From Geobacillus thermoleovorans (GTDB lineage: Bacteria > Bacillota > Bacilli > Bacillales > Anoxybacillaceae): a stretch of DNA of 64,000 nt. The position numbers were made by a program, and so were the translations under genes. The stretch is taken from assembly GCF_001610955.1 (NCBI RefSeq), contig NZ_CP014335.1, positions 537,001-601,000 of the forward strand. The letters are read 5' to 3'. Shown here piece by piece: positions 8,305 to 16,553 of this stretch (positions are counted from its first letter, which is position 1; every line of letters begins with the position of its first letter). A model generated the notes under the pieces. That model was not told where the DNA came from. It saw only the letters and a program-made list of their open reading frames with translations, and ran no database searches.

Positions 8305-8686
8305 ACTTACCGTCCTCTCGTGAGTTGTAAAACCAAGCATATTTTTTGGCTTGAAAAACGTTTAATGTTTGAAAAAATCGGTCGGATGGGATGTTTTTTG
8401 TTCCGTAGTATTCTTGGTAAAAACGTACAAGGTACTCTGGAGGACGGTTATATGTTAAATACTCTCTGTAAAGATCGATTGGTATTGGGAATGCGTTTTC
8501 GTATTCAATTCCTCCTTTTGACAACACAAAATACAACTCAAATGGCGTGTCGATTTCAAGCGAACTCATTACTTCTTTATAAAAAATGACACCAGAATTT
8601 TTGTAAGAGATCAGTTCTTTTTTTAGATGAAGCAGATTCTGAAATTGATTAGTATCGAGCAATTGGCGTAAGGTGATCGGTTTCAT
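8285..8686 (-). CDS. Unknown protein in the recombinase-recJ operon
   Basis: A 133-residue soluble protein rich in Tyr, Phe and Lys that I do not recognise. No membrane segment, cysteine cluster or nucleotide-binding motif is visible. It lies 14 bp after the recombinase stop and overlaps the recJ-like start by 20 bp, so it is almost certainly co-transcribed with both. A role in recombination or exonuclease control is inference from position only. Confidence 0.7.
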   Translation of the reverse strand: MKPITLRQLLDTNQFQNLLHLKKELISYKNSGVIFYKEVMSSLEIDTPFELYFVLSKGGIEYENAFPIPIDLYREYLTYNRPPEYLVRFYQEYYGTKNIPSDRFFQTLNVFQAKKYAWFYNSREDGKYGLGTV

Positions 8687-8700
8687 GCTGTCAACTCCAT

Positions 8701-10155
8701 TTACTGAATGTTTAATACGATTTCAATATCCCTTTCATCAAGTAAAATCACTTTTTCAACAATCGTTTTAATGAATGATTTTGCTTCCGGGACTGGTAAA
8801 ACATCGATTGCATCGATCACATTGTTTATTTTTTCTTTCACCATTGCTTCAAGCTTTTTTACATCCATGGAAGAAGCAGTTTCCGTTTTTTGAGCTTCTG
8901 CAATGATTTGTTCCATCCGCTTTTTTTCTTCATTTAAATCCTCTAATTCAATGAGTCCTGCCGTGTATGCTTCCACTTTTCGTTTATAACGATTTTTGGC
9001 AGAACGAATTTTTTGCTCGATTGTGCTCTCTTCATTTTCAGCAGCCTTTTGAATAAGATGAGGAATCATTTGGGAGTTAATGGAATCGGCTAACTTTAAT
9101 AACCCATGTTTAAACCATGATTCCACATCGTCAGCACGATACTGTTTGCTTGTACACGTTCCTTTGTTTTTGTTAGCAGAACAACGATAAACGCGATAGC
9201 GATTTTTCGCTGAACCTGACCAACCAATGCTCATTCCTGAACCACATCTGCCGCATTTTAATAGTCCACCAAGCAAATGCGGACTTGTCTGTGCTCGAGG
9301 TGCCATTTGTTTTTTATTTACTCTTTTTTGTACTTGTTCCCATGTAGCTTGATCAATAATAGCTGGACAAGCATCTTCAAGGACAACCCAATCAGTGTCA
9401 TCTTTTTTTACCCGCTTCGATTTGCTGGAGTCGATACGGTTCCAAACTAAAGTTCCTTTATATACGGGATTCGTAAGCATTCGTTTAATAGCCCGAATTG
9501 ACCATTCCTTTTTTTGACGGGAAGGTATTCCTTCTTCATTTAGCTTTTTAGCAATCGCATAGTAGCCAAGCCCTTGATTGAGATACCAATCATAAACGTT
9601 TCGAACGATTTGTGCTTCCGGTTCATAAATAACTAATTCTTTATTCTGTAACCGATAACCGTAAGGGCTTTGTGTTAACCATTTTCCTTGTCTGGCTGCG
9701 TGTAGCATGTTTTCAAAAACACGTTCCCGAATTCGTTCCCGCTCAAATTCAGCAACTGCACCTAAAACCTGTAAGGTGAGACGACCGGATGGAGTATTCG
9801 TGTCAAATGATTCACTAATCGAAATAAATGAAACGTTATATTCTTGGAACATATCAATTAATTTTAAAAGATCCAATAGCCGTCTGCTCAAACGGTCCAA
9901 TTTCGTGACTAATATTTTGGAAATCGTCCCCTTTTTTACTTCCTTTAATAAACGATTTAACTCCGGACGATCAAGATTTTTAGCGGAATAACCGTCATCG
10001 ATAAAAAGTAGAGGTTCTTCACTCCATCCCATGGCTCGACAGTATGCTTTTAGCCGTTCTTGTTGTTCATCGAGCGAAACCCCTTCACGGGCTTGTTCAT
10101 CGGTTGAAACGCGACAATATAAAGCAATCGATCTTTCTTGAAAAGTGTCTTTCAT
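8701..10155 (-). CDS. Large serine recombinase (SpoIVCA/SprA type)
   Basis: A 484-residue large serine recombinase. The resolvase-like catalytic domain opens with Tyr-Cys-Arg-Val-Ser17-Thr-Asp-Glu-Gln (Ser17 is the nucleophile) and has Thr-Lys-Leu-Asp-Arg-Leu-Ser-Arg near residue 92. A recombinase domain follows (Pro-Tyr-Gly-Tyr-Arg), then a zinc ribbon (Cys-Gly-Arg-Cys near 310 and Cys...Cys near 335-342) and a C-terminal coiled coil. These enzymes integrate or excise elements at att sites. ATG 10155 is chosen because GGAGG lies 8 nt upstream; the frame is open further. It heads an operon with the 133-residue gene and recJ. Of the three recombinases here it is the most like those that excise skin or SPbeta. 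Confidence 0.92.
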   Translation of the reverse strand: MKDTFQERSIALYCRVSTDEQAREGVSLDEQQERLKAYCRAMGWSEEPLLFIDDGYSAKNLDRPELNRLLKEVKKGTISKILVTKLDRLSRRLLDLLKLIDMFQEYNVSFISISESFDTNTPSGRLTLQVLGAVAEFERERIRERVFENMLHAARQGKWLTQSPYGYRLQNKELVIYEPEAQIVRNVYDWYLNQGLGYYAIAKKLNEEGIPSRQKKEWSIRAIKRMLTNPVYKGTLVWNRIDSSKSKRVKKDDTDWVVLEDACPAIIDQATWEQVQKRVNKKQMAPRAQTSPHLLGGLLKCGRCGSGMSIGWSGSAKNRYRVYRCSANKNKGTCTSKQYRADDVESWFKHGLLKLADSINSQMIPHLIQKAAENEESTIEQKIRSAKNRYKRKVEAYTAGLIELEDLNEEKKRMEQIIAEAQKTETASSMDVKKLEAMVKEKINNVIDAIDVLPVPEAKSFIKTIVEKVILLDERDIEIVLNIQ

Positions 10156-10287
10156 ACAGATTGCCTCCAACTCTGTTTGTCCCATATCCCATATATATGT
10201 TTGGATGAACCAAACAATGAGTTTGACCAATTAACAGGGTTGTCCTATCCCATTCTTCGCATATGTATGAGCAAAGGGGGAATACCG

Positions 10288-10530
10288 ATGGAAGATGTGA
10301 AAGTTCGCTTCTCCGTAAATAGCAGTTTAGGAAAATTTTCATTTGACGACATCCACGATCTTCACAGCCACCCCGTTGCTCAAATGATCCAAGAAAAAAT
10401 GGTTGCATGGGAACGTGAGTTCAAAGGAATCGCAATTCATCACCTATTGCATAAAGAAATAGGTCAGGAACAAGCAAAACAGATTCAAGTTGCCTTCCAA
10501 CAAAAAGAGAGCCAACCGGTTGATGGTTAG
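10288..10530 (+). CDS. Small unknown protein divergent from the recombinase
   Basis: An 80-residue soluble, His- and Gln-rich protein (Asp-Ile-His-Asp-Leu-His-Ser-His near residues 21-28, His-His-Leu-Leu-His near 51). I do not recognise it. AAAGGGGG lies ahead of ATG 10288. It is transcribed away from the recombinase operon across 132 bp that must hold both promoters. A regulatory or directionality role is possible but unsupported. Its stop codon lies in the loop of its own terminator. Confidence 0.65.
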   Translation: MEDVKVRFSVNSSLGKFSFDDIHDLHSHPVAQMIQEKMVAWEREFKGIAIHHLLHKEIGQEQAKQIQVAFQQKESQPVDG

Positions 10531-10541
10531 GCTCTCCTTTT
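10505..10541 (+). terminator. Terminator overlapping the end of the 80-residue gene
   Basis: Stem GAGAGCC / GGCTCTC around the stop codon, followed by CTTTTTTTG. Confidence 0.8.
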
Positions 10542-10549
10542 TTGTTAAT

Positions 10550-10591
10550 TTTATTCATTATTATGAACATGTGTTTATTATGATGAATAAA
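10550..10591. promoter_or_regulatory. AT-rich inverted repeat, candidate regulatory site
   Basis: The ends are perfect 9-bp inverted arms (TTTATTCAT / ATGAATAAA) and much of the interior also pairs. It lies between two convergent genes, so it may be an operator-like site, a recombination site or a weak terminator. Function is unknown. Confidence 0.35.
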
Positions 10592-10617
10592 ATTACCAAA
10601 ATTTGTTCATCATAAAA

Positions 10618-10965
10618 TTAGCGAGTGGAGTTTTCATTCAAAAACAGACGAACTCCTCGCTCCAGTGTGGAAAGGAGGTAATCAGCGATTTCTGGGTGTT
10701 TTTGTTCCAATTCCTTTAGTTGTTGCATGACATGTTGGATCCGAATATCGAATTCACTGTCACTGGAATGCGTTGTTTCAACAGGAAGGAGTGAGAGTTC
10801 TTCTTGAAGTTTTTCGAGAAGTGAAAGCTGAATGGTATCTGTTTTACCGGTTTCTAGGTTGCTGAGATAAGCGGGAGAAACATTTAGTTTTTCGGCAAAA
10901 GCGTTTAAACTGATTCCTTTCTGTTTTCGTAATGTGCGAATACGTTGACCAATATGCTCAAGCAT
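10618..10965 (-). CDS. XRE-family helix-turn-helix regulator
   Basis: A 115-residue protein. Residues 1-60 form a Cro/C1-type helix-turn-helix (Ile-Arg-Thr-Leu-Arg-Lys-Gln-Lys-Gly, then Asn-Ala-Phe-Ala-Glu-Lys-Leu-Asn-Val-Ser-Pro-Ala-Tyr-Leu-Ser-Asn-Leu-Glu). The C-terminal half is helical and probably dimerises. GGGAGGT is 7 nt from ATG 10965. It is divergent from the 43-residue ORF and the recombinase pair, so it is a good candidate repressor of the element. The target is inferred. Confidence 0.85.
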   Translation of the reverse strand: MLEHIGQRIRTLRKQKGISLNAFAEKLNVSPAYLSNLETGKTDTIQLSLLEKLQEELSLLPVETTHSSDSEFDIRIQHVMQQLKELEQKHPEIADYLLSTLERGVRLFLNENSTR

Positions 10966-11108
10966 CAAAAGTACCTCCCAGGTTCTTTTCATTTTGGGTA
11001 CCAGCTTCATGGATAAGGTGTACAAGAAATTCTTCCTTACTAAATTCCATGAACGGAATGAAGATTCCTTTTTAAAATTTTAATCGATGCATGAAAGGAT
11101 GATGACAA

Positions 11109-11240
11109 ATGAAAAAGAAAAAATGCCAAGTAGTTTCTGTCCAATATATCCATGATCCAGAAGCAGCAAATAAATGGATGGAACTCTACATGGAAATGGT
11201 AAAGAAAAGCATACTGAACGGAAGAAATTCTAAAAGTTAA
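11109..11240 (+). CDS. 43-residue ORF ahead of the recombinase pair
   Basis: A short, basic protein starting Met-Lys-Lys-Lys-Lys-Cys with a helical centre (Ala-Ala-Asn-Lys-Trp-Met-Glu-Leu-Tyr-Met-Glu-Met-Val). AAAGGATGATG precedes ATG 11109 at good spacing. It lies 49 bp before the first recombinase of the pair, in the same direction. Directionality factors for serine recombinases (such as SprB) are small, basic and encoded near the recombinase, so this is a candidate; no family match is claimed. Confidence 0.6.
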   Translation: MKKKKCQVVSVQYIHDPEAANKWMELYMEMVKKSILNGRNSKS

Positions 11241-11289
11241 TTTTTTCTCATAAGAATGTCCTAGAAAGAAGTGATAAGGAGGTAACTCG

Positions 11290-12729
11290 ATGAGAACAGT
11301 GGCATATTATCGGAGTTCCACTTCTCTTCAAGAAGGATCCGTTACAACTCAACGACAACAAATTCGAGAATATGCATTAAAGAACCATATTTTGATCGAT
11401 GAAGAGTACGAAGATGAATTTGTTTCAGCTAGGAAAAATTCAATCAAAGAACGTCCCGGACTTCAACGGATGCTAACGGATATTCGGAAGGGGTTGATAA
11501 ACCACATATTGGTTTATAAACGTGATCGTTTAGCAAGGAAGTTAGAAGAACATATTGAGCTTTATCAGTTATTTAAAAAACACAATGTACAAGTGACATT
11601 TGTCGCAGAAAATGAACCTTCGATGAGATTTGACGTAATGGGAGAATTATTTGAATTATTCATTGGCGTCATGAATCAAAGAGAGGGACAACAAATTAAT
11701 GAACGGCTAAGGGATACAAAAATAGCGAATTTTAAATCTGGAAAATCGATCGGACGTTTACCTTATGGATATAAGACAGATTCGAAAAAGACACAAATTA
11801 TTCGAATCGAGGAAGAGCTTAATATTGTAAAAATGATCTTTTCTGAATGGCTCACAGAAAAATATAAAAATACAAATGAATTGCTGAAGTATCTCAAAAG
11901 CCAAGGAATAAAAAAACGTGGGAAGGATTGGACTGCTCAAGAGATTGAAAAAACTCTTACGCAGCCGATGTATATGGGGTTACGGATTAAAAAGTTTGAT
12001 GACATTAAAGTTTCCCGTTCTGTAAAAGATTTAGCGGTTATCACTCCGGAACAATTCGATAAAGCACAGGAGCTATTGGAAAAATCAAAAACTCCAAAAG
12101 CAGAGCCAAAAAAGTTTGATTATCTTCTAACAGGATTCATCTTTTGTAACAAGTGCGGTTCCCCTTTAGTGGAGAAGGTACGGCAAAAAGATGGTGTTCC
12201 GTATGCAACGTACGAATGTAAAGAACATAAGGAAATTATCGAACAAATCGATGTTGAAAATAAGGTTATTTTAAAAACGATTGAATTTTTTAATGCATTG
12301 TTAAAATCAAATTTCAAGGATTTATATACAAGATATGCAAAAAGAAACATTCAACAACTAAATCTTCTTATAAAAGAACTTGATCGTGAATTAAAGTCAC
12401 TGGAAGACAAACTGATTCAGGAAACCAATAGATATCTTATGCAAGAGACAAAAAAGAAGGAAGAAACCATTATCATGTTGCAGCAACAGATTAACGACTG
12501 CAAAAACAGAAAATTAGAGGCTGAATTACAAAAAACTCAGTATCAAAAAATAAATGAGGATTCAAATATGTTAAAAATGCAATTGCGAAAAGAAGTATTT
12601 GAAAAACTTGATTTTACTGAAAAACAAGTGCTACTGAAAGAGTTAATTCGTGAAATCCTTGCTGACGCACAAGTGATAAAAATTGTTTTTAAGCATCCAT
12701 TTTTAGAAATTAGCGAGGTGGAAGTTTGA
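11290..12729 (+). CDS. Large serine recombinase, first of an overlapping pair
   Basis: A 479-residue recombinase. The catalytic start is Tyr-Tyr-Arg-Ser-Ser10-Thr with Ser10 as likely nucleophile; Tyr-Lys-Arg-Asp-Arg-Leu-Ala-Arg lies near residue 77. The recombinase domain has Leu-Pro-Tyr-Gly-Tyr-Lys near 157. A zinc-ribbon half (Cys-Asn-Lys-Cys near 287) is followed by Cys-Lys-Glu-His and a long coiled coil (about 345-440). AAGGAGG precedes the ATG. It diverges from the recombinase at 8701-10155 and is not its duplicate. Its stop overlaps the next start by 4 bp, so the two proteins are probably made together and may act as a heteromer. Confidence 0.9.
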   Translation: MRTVAYYRSSTSLQEGSVTTQRQQIREYALKNHILIDEEYEDEFVSARKNSIKERPGLQRMLTDIRKGLINHILVYKRDRLARKLEEHIELYQLFKKHNVQVTFVAENEPSMRFDVMGELFELFIGVMNQREGQQINERLRDTKIANFKSGKSIGRLPYGYKTDSKKTQIIRIEEELNIVKMIFSEWLTEKYKNTNELLKYLKSQGIKKRGKDWTAQEIEKTLTQPMYMGLRIKKFDDIKVSRSVKDLAVITPEQFDKAQELLEKSKTPKAEPKKFDYLLTGFIFCNKCGSPLVEKVRQKDGVPYATYECKEHKEIIEQIDVENKVILKTIEFFNALLKSNFKDLYTRYAKRNIQQLNLLIKELDRELKSLEDKLIQETNRYLMQETKKKEETIIMLQQQINDCKNRKLEAELQKTQYQKINEDSNMLKMQLRKEVFEKLDFTEKQVLLKELIREILADAQVIKIVFKHPFLEISEVEV

Positions 12730-14300
12730 ATCTACAAGAATTTTTGAAAAAGCCAGGGCTTAAAGCCGCGTTTTATGGGCGTTATTCAAGTGAAGATCAG
12801 GATATTGAAACGCAAAGAGCAGTATGTCAGGAATTTGCTAAGGAGTACGGAATCAAAATTGTTCGTGAATATTTAGATGAAAGCATTTCTGCATTTAAAA
12901 AAACAATGGATAAACGTAAAAATTTGAATCTTATGAGAGAAGATGCAAAAAAGGGGCATTTTGATTGCGTTTTAGTTTATAAAGGGGATCGTTTGGCAAG
13001 ACGGATTGATCAACATTTAAAAATATGGAGTGAGTTTCGCCAGCTGAATGTCCCCATTATACTCACTCATTCTCGAGATCTTTACACAAAGGACGACATA
13101 CAAACGTTAGTCGTTGAGATGGGCATGAGTTCATTCGAATCAGAAAATAACAGTATTCGTACCCGGGATTATTATATTACACATACCAAAATGGGTAAAT
13201 GGCTTGGCGGTACACTACCATACGGCTATCGTTACGAGGATGGAGAAGATGGAGAAAAGAAAATTGTTCAAAATGCTTTAGAAATTGAAAAGGTAAAGCA
13301 AATTTTTCACTTGTATATCAAGGGATATGGGTTTGAAAGCATAGCCAAGCAGCTGGATAAACAATATCCTGAAGATCGGTGGATTAAAGAAAAGATAAAA
13401 TCGATTATTACGAATCCGTTTTACGCTGGATTTACAACCAGTCAGCGGATAAAAACAGGATCGGGAAATTCATTGCGACCGAGAAAAGAATGGGTGATGG
13501 GAAAATGCAAAAAAATTCCTCCTGCCATAACGGAAGAACTGTGGAACTTGTGTATGGATTTGTATGAACGTAAAAAAGAAGGGATATACGACTCCAAAAA
13601 ATTTACTACTTGTTTTTTGTTTCGGGACGTTCTGTTTTGTAAGACTTGTGACGTACCGTTGAAAGGAAAAAATTATACATCCGGAAAGAAGAGAAAAGAT
13701 GGAACAAGATATGGGGACAGGAAATATATATGTCCAAACTGCAAATATAAATGGAGTGAGAAGGAAATTGATGAATTTTTAATCCAAGATATTCTTGCGG
13801 GATTACATTATAAAAATTTTGCCTATAAAAAAGAAGATGTTCATCGGAATGAAGTTTTAACAAGAATTGAGAAGGATATTGCGAAAATAAAAAACACGAT
13901 TAGCAATTACGAAAAGGAACTTCAAAAATTCCATGAACAATTAAATTTGGTTGATGCAAAGCAAAAACAACTGATGGAGGAAAATAATGAGCCGACTGAA
14001 TTGCAGAGAGCGTTGGTTCAGTATCGAATCAGCATTCGAAATAGAATGACGGAATTGGAAAAAGAAATTGAAAAGAAACAAAAAGAAATAAATACAATGG
14101 AAAAGACATACGCTGATTTCGAAAATTGGAAAGACAAGATAACGGAGTTATTTTCATTCGAGTATGATTTTAATCAAACAGAGTTCCGCCGTCTCATACT
14201 GTTATTGTTTCAGAAAATCGAGGTGGATCAGGAGTATCAATTTAACTATATCGCAAGGGTTGATTTAAATGAACGCGGTACGATTCAATTGGGATTTTAA
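12726..14300 (+). CDS. Large serine recombinase, second of an overlapping pair
   Basis: A 524-residue recombinase starting at TTG 12726, which overlaps the previous stop (TTGA) after GAGGTGGAAG. The catalytic motif is Tyr-Gly-Arg-Tyr-Ser21-Ser with Ser21 as likely nucleophile; Tyr-Lys-Gly-Asp-Arg-Leu-Ala-Arg is near residue 86. Leu-Pro-Tyr-Gly-Tyr-Arg opens the recombinase domain near 162. Zinc-ribbon cysteines are Cys-Lys-Thr-Cys near 305 and Cys-Pro-Asn-Cys near 338, then a coiled coil runs from about 375 to 465. A terminator follows at once. Together with its partner it is the recombinase unit nearest to the broken spoVR. Confidence 0.9.
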   Translation: MNLQEFLKKPGLKAAFYGRYSSEDQDIETQRAVCQEFAKEYGIKIVREYLDESISAFKKTMDKRKNLNLMREDAKKGHFDCVLVYKGDRLARRIDQHLKIWSEFRQLNVPIILTHSRDLYTKDDIQTLVVEMGMSSFESENNSIRTRDYYITHTKMGKWLGGTLPYGYRYEDGEDGEKKIVQNALEIEKVKQIFHLYIKGYGFESIAKQLDKQYPEDRWIKEKIKSIITNPFYAGFTTSQRIKTGSGNSLRPRKEWVMGKCKKIPPAITEELWNLCMDLYERKKEGIYDSKKFTTCFLFRDVLFCKTCDVPLKGKNYTSGKKRKDGTRYGDRKYICPNCKYKWSEKEIDEFLIQDILAGLHYKNFAYKKEDVHRNEVLTRIEKDIAKIKNTISNYEKELQKFHEQLNLVDAKQKQLMEENNEPTELQRALVQYRISIRNRMTELEKEIEKKQKEINTMEKTYADFENWKDKITELFSFEYDFNQTEFRRLILLLFQKIEVDQEYQFNYIARVDLNERGTIQLGF

Positions 14301-14307
14301 ATCTTTG

Positions 14308-14342
14308 AACAAGGGGATTTCGTTGGGAACCCCTTGTTTTTT
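14308..14342 (+). terminator. Terminator of the recombinase pair
   Basis: Stem AACAAGGGG / CCCCTTGTT with a loop of about 13 nt and a following T run. Confidence 0.85.
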
Positions 14343-14350
14343 ATTTTGTC

Positions 14351-14503
14351 GCTAAAGTGATTGAAGTAAAGTCACATGGTTAATTTTATGATTGTAAATT
14401 TACCTTGATCAAAGAGTAGATTAGTTGGTTCGTAATAGACAAGCGTAATGGTTCGGTTTTGTGGTAGTACCAGAAAAAGTCGAAGGATTTTTGGTTCGGT
14501 GAG
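14351..14503. repeat. Direct repeat, copy 1
   Basis: About 150 bp that is recognisably similar to 15957-16086. Shared blocks include AAATTTACCTTGAT, GGTTTTGTGGTA and TCGAAGGATTTT in the same order and spacing. It lies inside a 513-bp stretch (14301-14813) in which I find no gene. A further 20-bp palindrome, AGTTAAGGGA / TCCCTCAACT, lies at 14509-14528. Confidence 0.7.
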
Positions 14504-14813
14504 GAGGTAGTTAAGGGATCCCTCAACTATCCCTTTGCCGAACTAAGTTGGACAAAAAGAAGGCTTGTCTTCTTTGATATCAAGGGATTTCGAACTTTTT
14601 GTAATTCCGTGAATTCACGTTTGCGATCGGAAATTCGGTGTCGGGGTAGTAATAGAAGTAAAGGAGTTCGGCGATGACGTGCTTACTCTAGTAAATTTAT
14701 GTTTGTAATATTAAGTAATACTAATGGCTTGTCCAAACAAAAATATAGATCCTCCTATTTTAGGTTATTTTAAATTATGAATGAAATTACATGTTGTGAT
14801 TAACAGGTTATAA

Positions 14814-15389
14814 TTATGATGAAATTTTACAAAAGCTTCCTAAATCGATAATGGTATAATGATTTTTCTTCCTATTATAAATTGCCTCTAATCGATCGAT
14901 GATTTCGAATCCTTTTTCACGAAATAAACCGTAAATGTCTAAAAGGTCGCGGTCACCGTCAGTTAGAAGCATTCTTTCGATATATTCCCCTTCTATAAAA
15001 TCCATTATAATGAAATTCGGCTCTTCATGGGTTTCGGAAAAATAAAACTGCGGAACGTATTCGATTAATTCTTTATGCTTTTGAATTTCCTCATAAATTT
15101 CAATATCCCTTGAAATAGAATAAGTTAACACCCCTTTTTTAGAAAAAACCTCATTAAATAATTCGTCTTGTTCTTTTGGAAGTTTAGGTTTTTGTTCATT
15201 TGGCTTAAGGTCACTTAAAGCTTTCACTAACTGTGATTTTACACAAAGTGATTTTAATTCCTGTGCCTTAGGTCTTAAGATCACTCCGTTGTTCCCAAAT
15301 ATCAAATCAAACTTAGACTTAAATTCTCCTGTTCTTATTGCCTCTTTAAACAGTTCTTTTACTTTATTTATTTCCTTTGTTGTTACCAT
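14814..15389 (-). CDS. Kinase-like fold protein (weak assignment)
   Basis: A 191-residue soluble protein. The middle reads Ile-Tyr-Glu-Glu-Ile-Gln-Lys-His-Lys-Glu-Leu-Ile-Glu-Tyr-Val-Pro-Gln-Phe-Tyr-Phe, then Asn-Phe-Ile-Ile-Met-Asp-Phe-Ile-Glu-Gly. That recalls the helix C to hinge part of protein-kinase-like or aminoglycoside-kinase-like folds. The end (His-Tyr-Thr-Ile-Ile-Asp-Leu-Gly-Ser-Phe) could be the Asp-Leu-Gly metal-binding site. A classical Gly-rich loop and catalytic His-x-Asp are not evident, so activity is doubtful. TAGGAGG precedes ATG 15389. It is divergent from the CheY-like gene. Confidence 0.55.
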   Translation of the reverse strand: MVTTKEINKVKELFKEAIRTGEFKSKFDLIFGNNGVILRPKAQELKSLCVKSQLVKALSDLKPNEQKPKLPKEQDELFNEVFSKKGVLTYSISRDIEIYEEIQKHKELIEYVPQFYFSETHEEPNFIIMDFIEGEYIERMLLTDGDRDLLDIYGLFREKGFEIIDRLEAIYNRKKNHYTIIDLGSFCKISS

Positions 15390-15492
15390 TTTTACTCCTC
15401 CTATTCGATAGATAAATTTAATATAGCATAATTCACCATTTAAGAGGAATTTTACAATGGTTAAATAATGGAAAAGTATAGGGGTGATTTTT

Positions 15493-15861
15493 ATGATTCG
15501 TGTTTTATTGGCTGATGATAGCTCATATTTTCGAAACGAATTAAAAAATATTTTGCATAAATTGAACATAAACGAAATTATTGAATTTGAAAATGGAATG
15601 GATTTAGTTAATCATTACAAAACTTTATACAATCAAAAGGAATACAAGGATATCATTATGGTTGATTTAGCCATGCCAATGTTAGATGGTTTTGGTGCTT
15701 TAAAAGAAATCCTTAAAATTAATCCGGATGCTAATGTGATTATTTTATGTGGCAAAAATCGTGGATTGGTCATTGAAGGAATTCAATTAGGTGCAAAATG
15801 GTTTATTTGGAAACCGTTTGATGAAGAAAACATTAAAGAGGCGATCAATCGATTTATTTGA
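15493..15861 (+). CDS. CheY-like stand-alone response regulator
   Basis: A 122-residue single receiver domain with no output domain. Acidic-pocket residues are Asp8-Asp9 (Leu-Ala-Asp-Asp-Ser). The phosphoacceptor Asp is in Met-Val-Asp-Leu-Ala-Met-Pro near residue 57, and the conserved Lys is in Trp-Lys-Pro-Phe near 107. The usual Thr/Ser before the switch is replaced by Cys (Ile-Ile-Leu-Cys-Gly near 85), which may alter signalling. ATG 15493 follows AGGGGTGAT. No histidine kinase is nearby; the divergent kinase-like gene is a possible partner by position only. Confidence 0.85.
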   Translation: MIRVLLADDSSYFRNELKNILHKLNINEIIEFENGMDLVNHYKTLYNQKEYKDIIMVDLAMPMLDGFGALKEILKINPDANVIILCGKNRGLVIEGIQLGAKWFIWKPFDEENIKEAINRFI

Positions 15862-15956
15862 TGTTTGCATACAAAGATCACTTTTATTCATTATCTTTGC
15901 CAGAAATGGATAGAAAATGATCAGGATTAACTCCAATCACCGATATTGATATGAAA

Positions 15957-16086
15957 TGACTAAAGTTACATCACTAATGTTATTATCATAAATTTACCTT
16001 GATTCAAAAGTAGCCAGATCAACAAGTAAAATTGTTTGGTTTTGTGGTATTCCCAAAGAAAATCGAAGGATTTTCAGTTTGGCAAG
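15957..16086. repeat. Direct repeat, copy 2
   Basis: The partner of 14351-14503, in the same orientation. It occupies most of a 316-bp gene-free stretch (15862-16177). The two copies bracket the kinase-like and CheY-like genes. Confidence 0.7.
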
Positions 16087-16177
16087 TGGATAGGGATAAA
16101 AAGAATAAAGGAATTTTAGAAAAAAATCCGCATAAAAAAGAAAGTAAGGGGTATAAGAAGGGGGAGGAGGAGCGTTT

Positions 16178-16405
16178 ATGAGATATTTCATCTCTTCATT
16201 TTGTTCCAATCGACAATGTAAGAACCGTTCCGTTACTCGTGTGTTAGAAGCAATTTCTTTATCAGCTGCTAAAGAAGCAGTATATGAACTAAACATTAAC
16301 ACCAAAAGAGAAACATGTCCTTGCTGTCATAAAGAGCTAAGTTATTACTTGGACTTTCAGCGAGAGAACGACGATTTGGAACATGAACAAAGCCTCCCTT
16401 TGTAA
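16178..16405 (+). CDS. Small Cys-rich unknown protein
   Basis: A 75-residue protein with two cysteine pairs (Cys-Ser-Asn-Arg-Gln-Cys near residue 9 and Cys-Pro-Cys-Cys-His near 47-51), which suggests zinc binding. I do not recognise a family. GGGGGAGGAGGAG ahead of ATG is an unusually strong ribosome-binding site. The stop codon lies within the terminator loop. Confidence 0.65.
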   Translation: MRYFISSFCSNRQCKNRSVTRVLEAISLSAAKEAVYELNINTKRETCPCCHKELSYYLDFQRENDDLEHEQSLPL

Positions 16406-16422
16406 AAAAAGGAGGCTTTTGT
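16391..16422 (+). terminator. Terminator overlapping the end of the Cys-rich gene
   Basis: Stem AGCCTCC / GGAGGCT followed by TTTT. Confidence 0.75.
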
Positions 16423-16553
16423 CTGTGCTCGATTCCCGAGCTTGGAGGTATGTAATATTCTTTTTGTCAGGATTCCCCCGACGTGAAGGTTGTTTCTATA
16501 AATATAATAGCTTGTTTTGGTAAAATGTGCAACACATTTCAATAAAATTATTT

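Noticed and set aside
14529..14813. A gene in the long gap after the recombinase pair
   Set aside because: No frame of useful length with a ribosome-binding site is present; only short frames and repeats.
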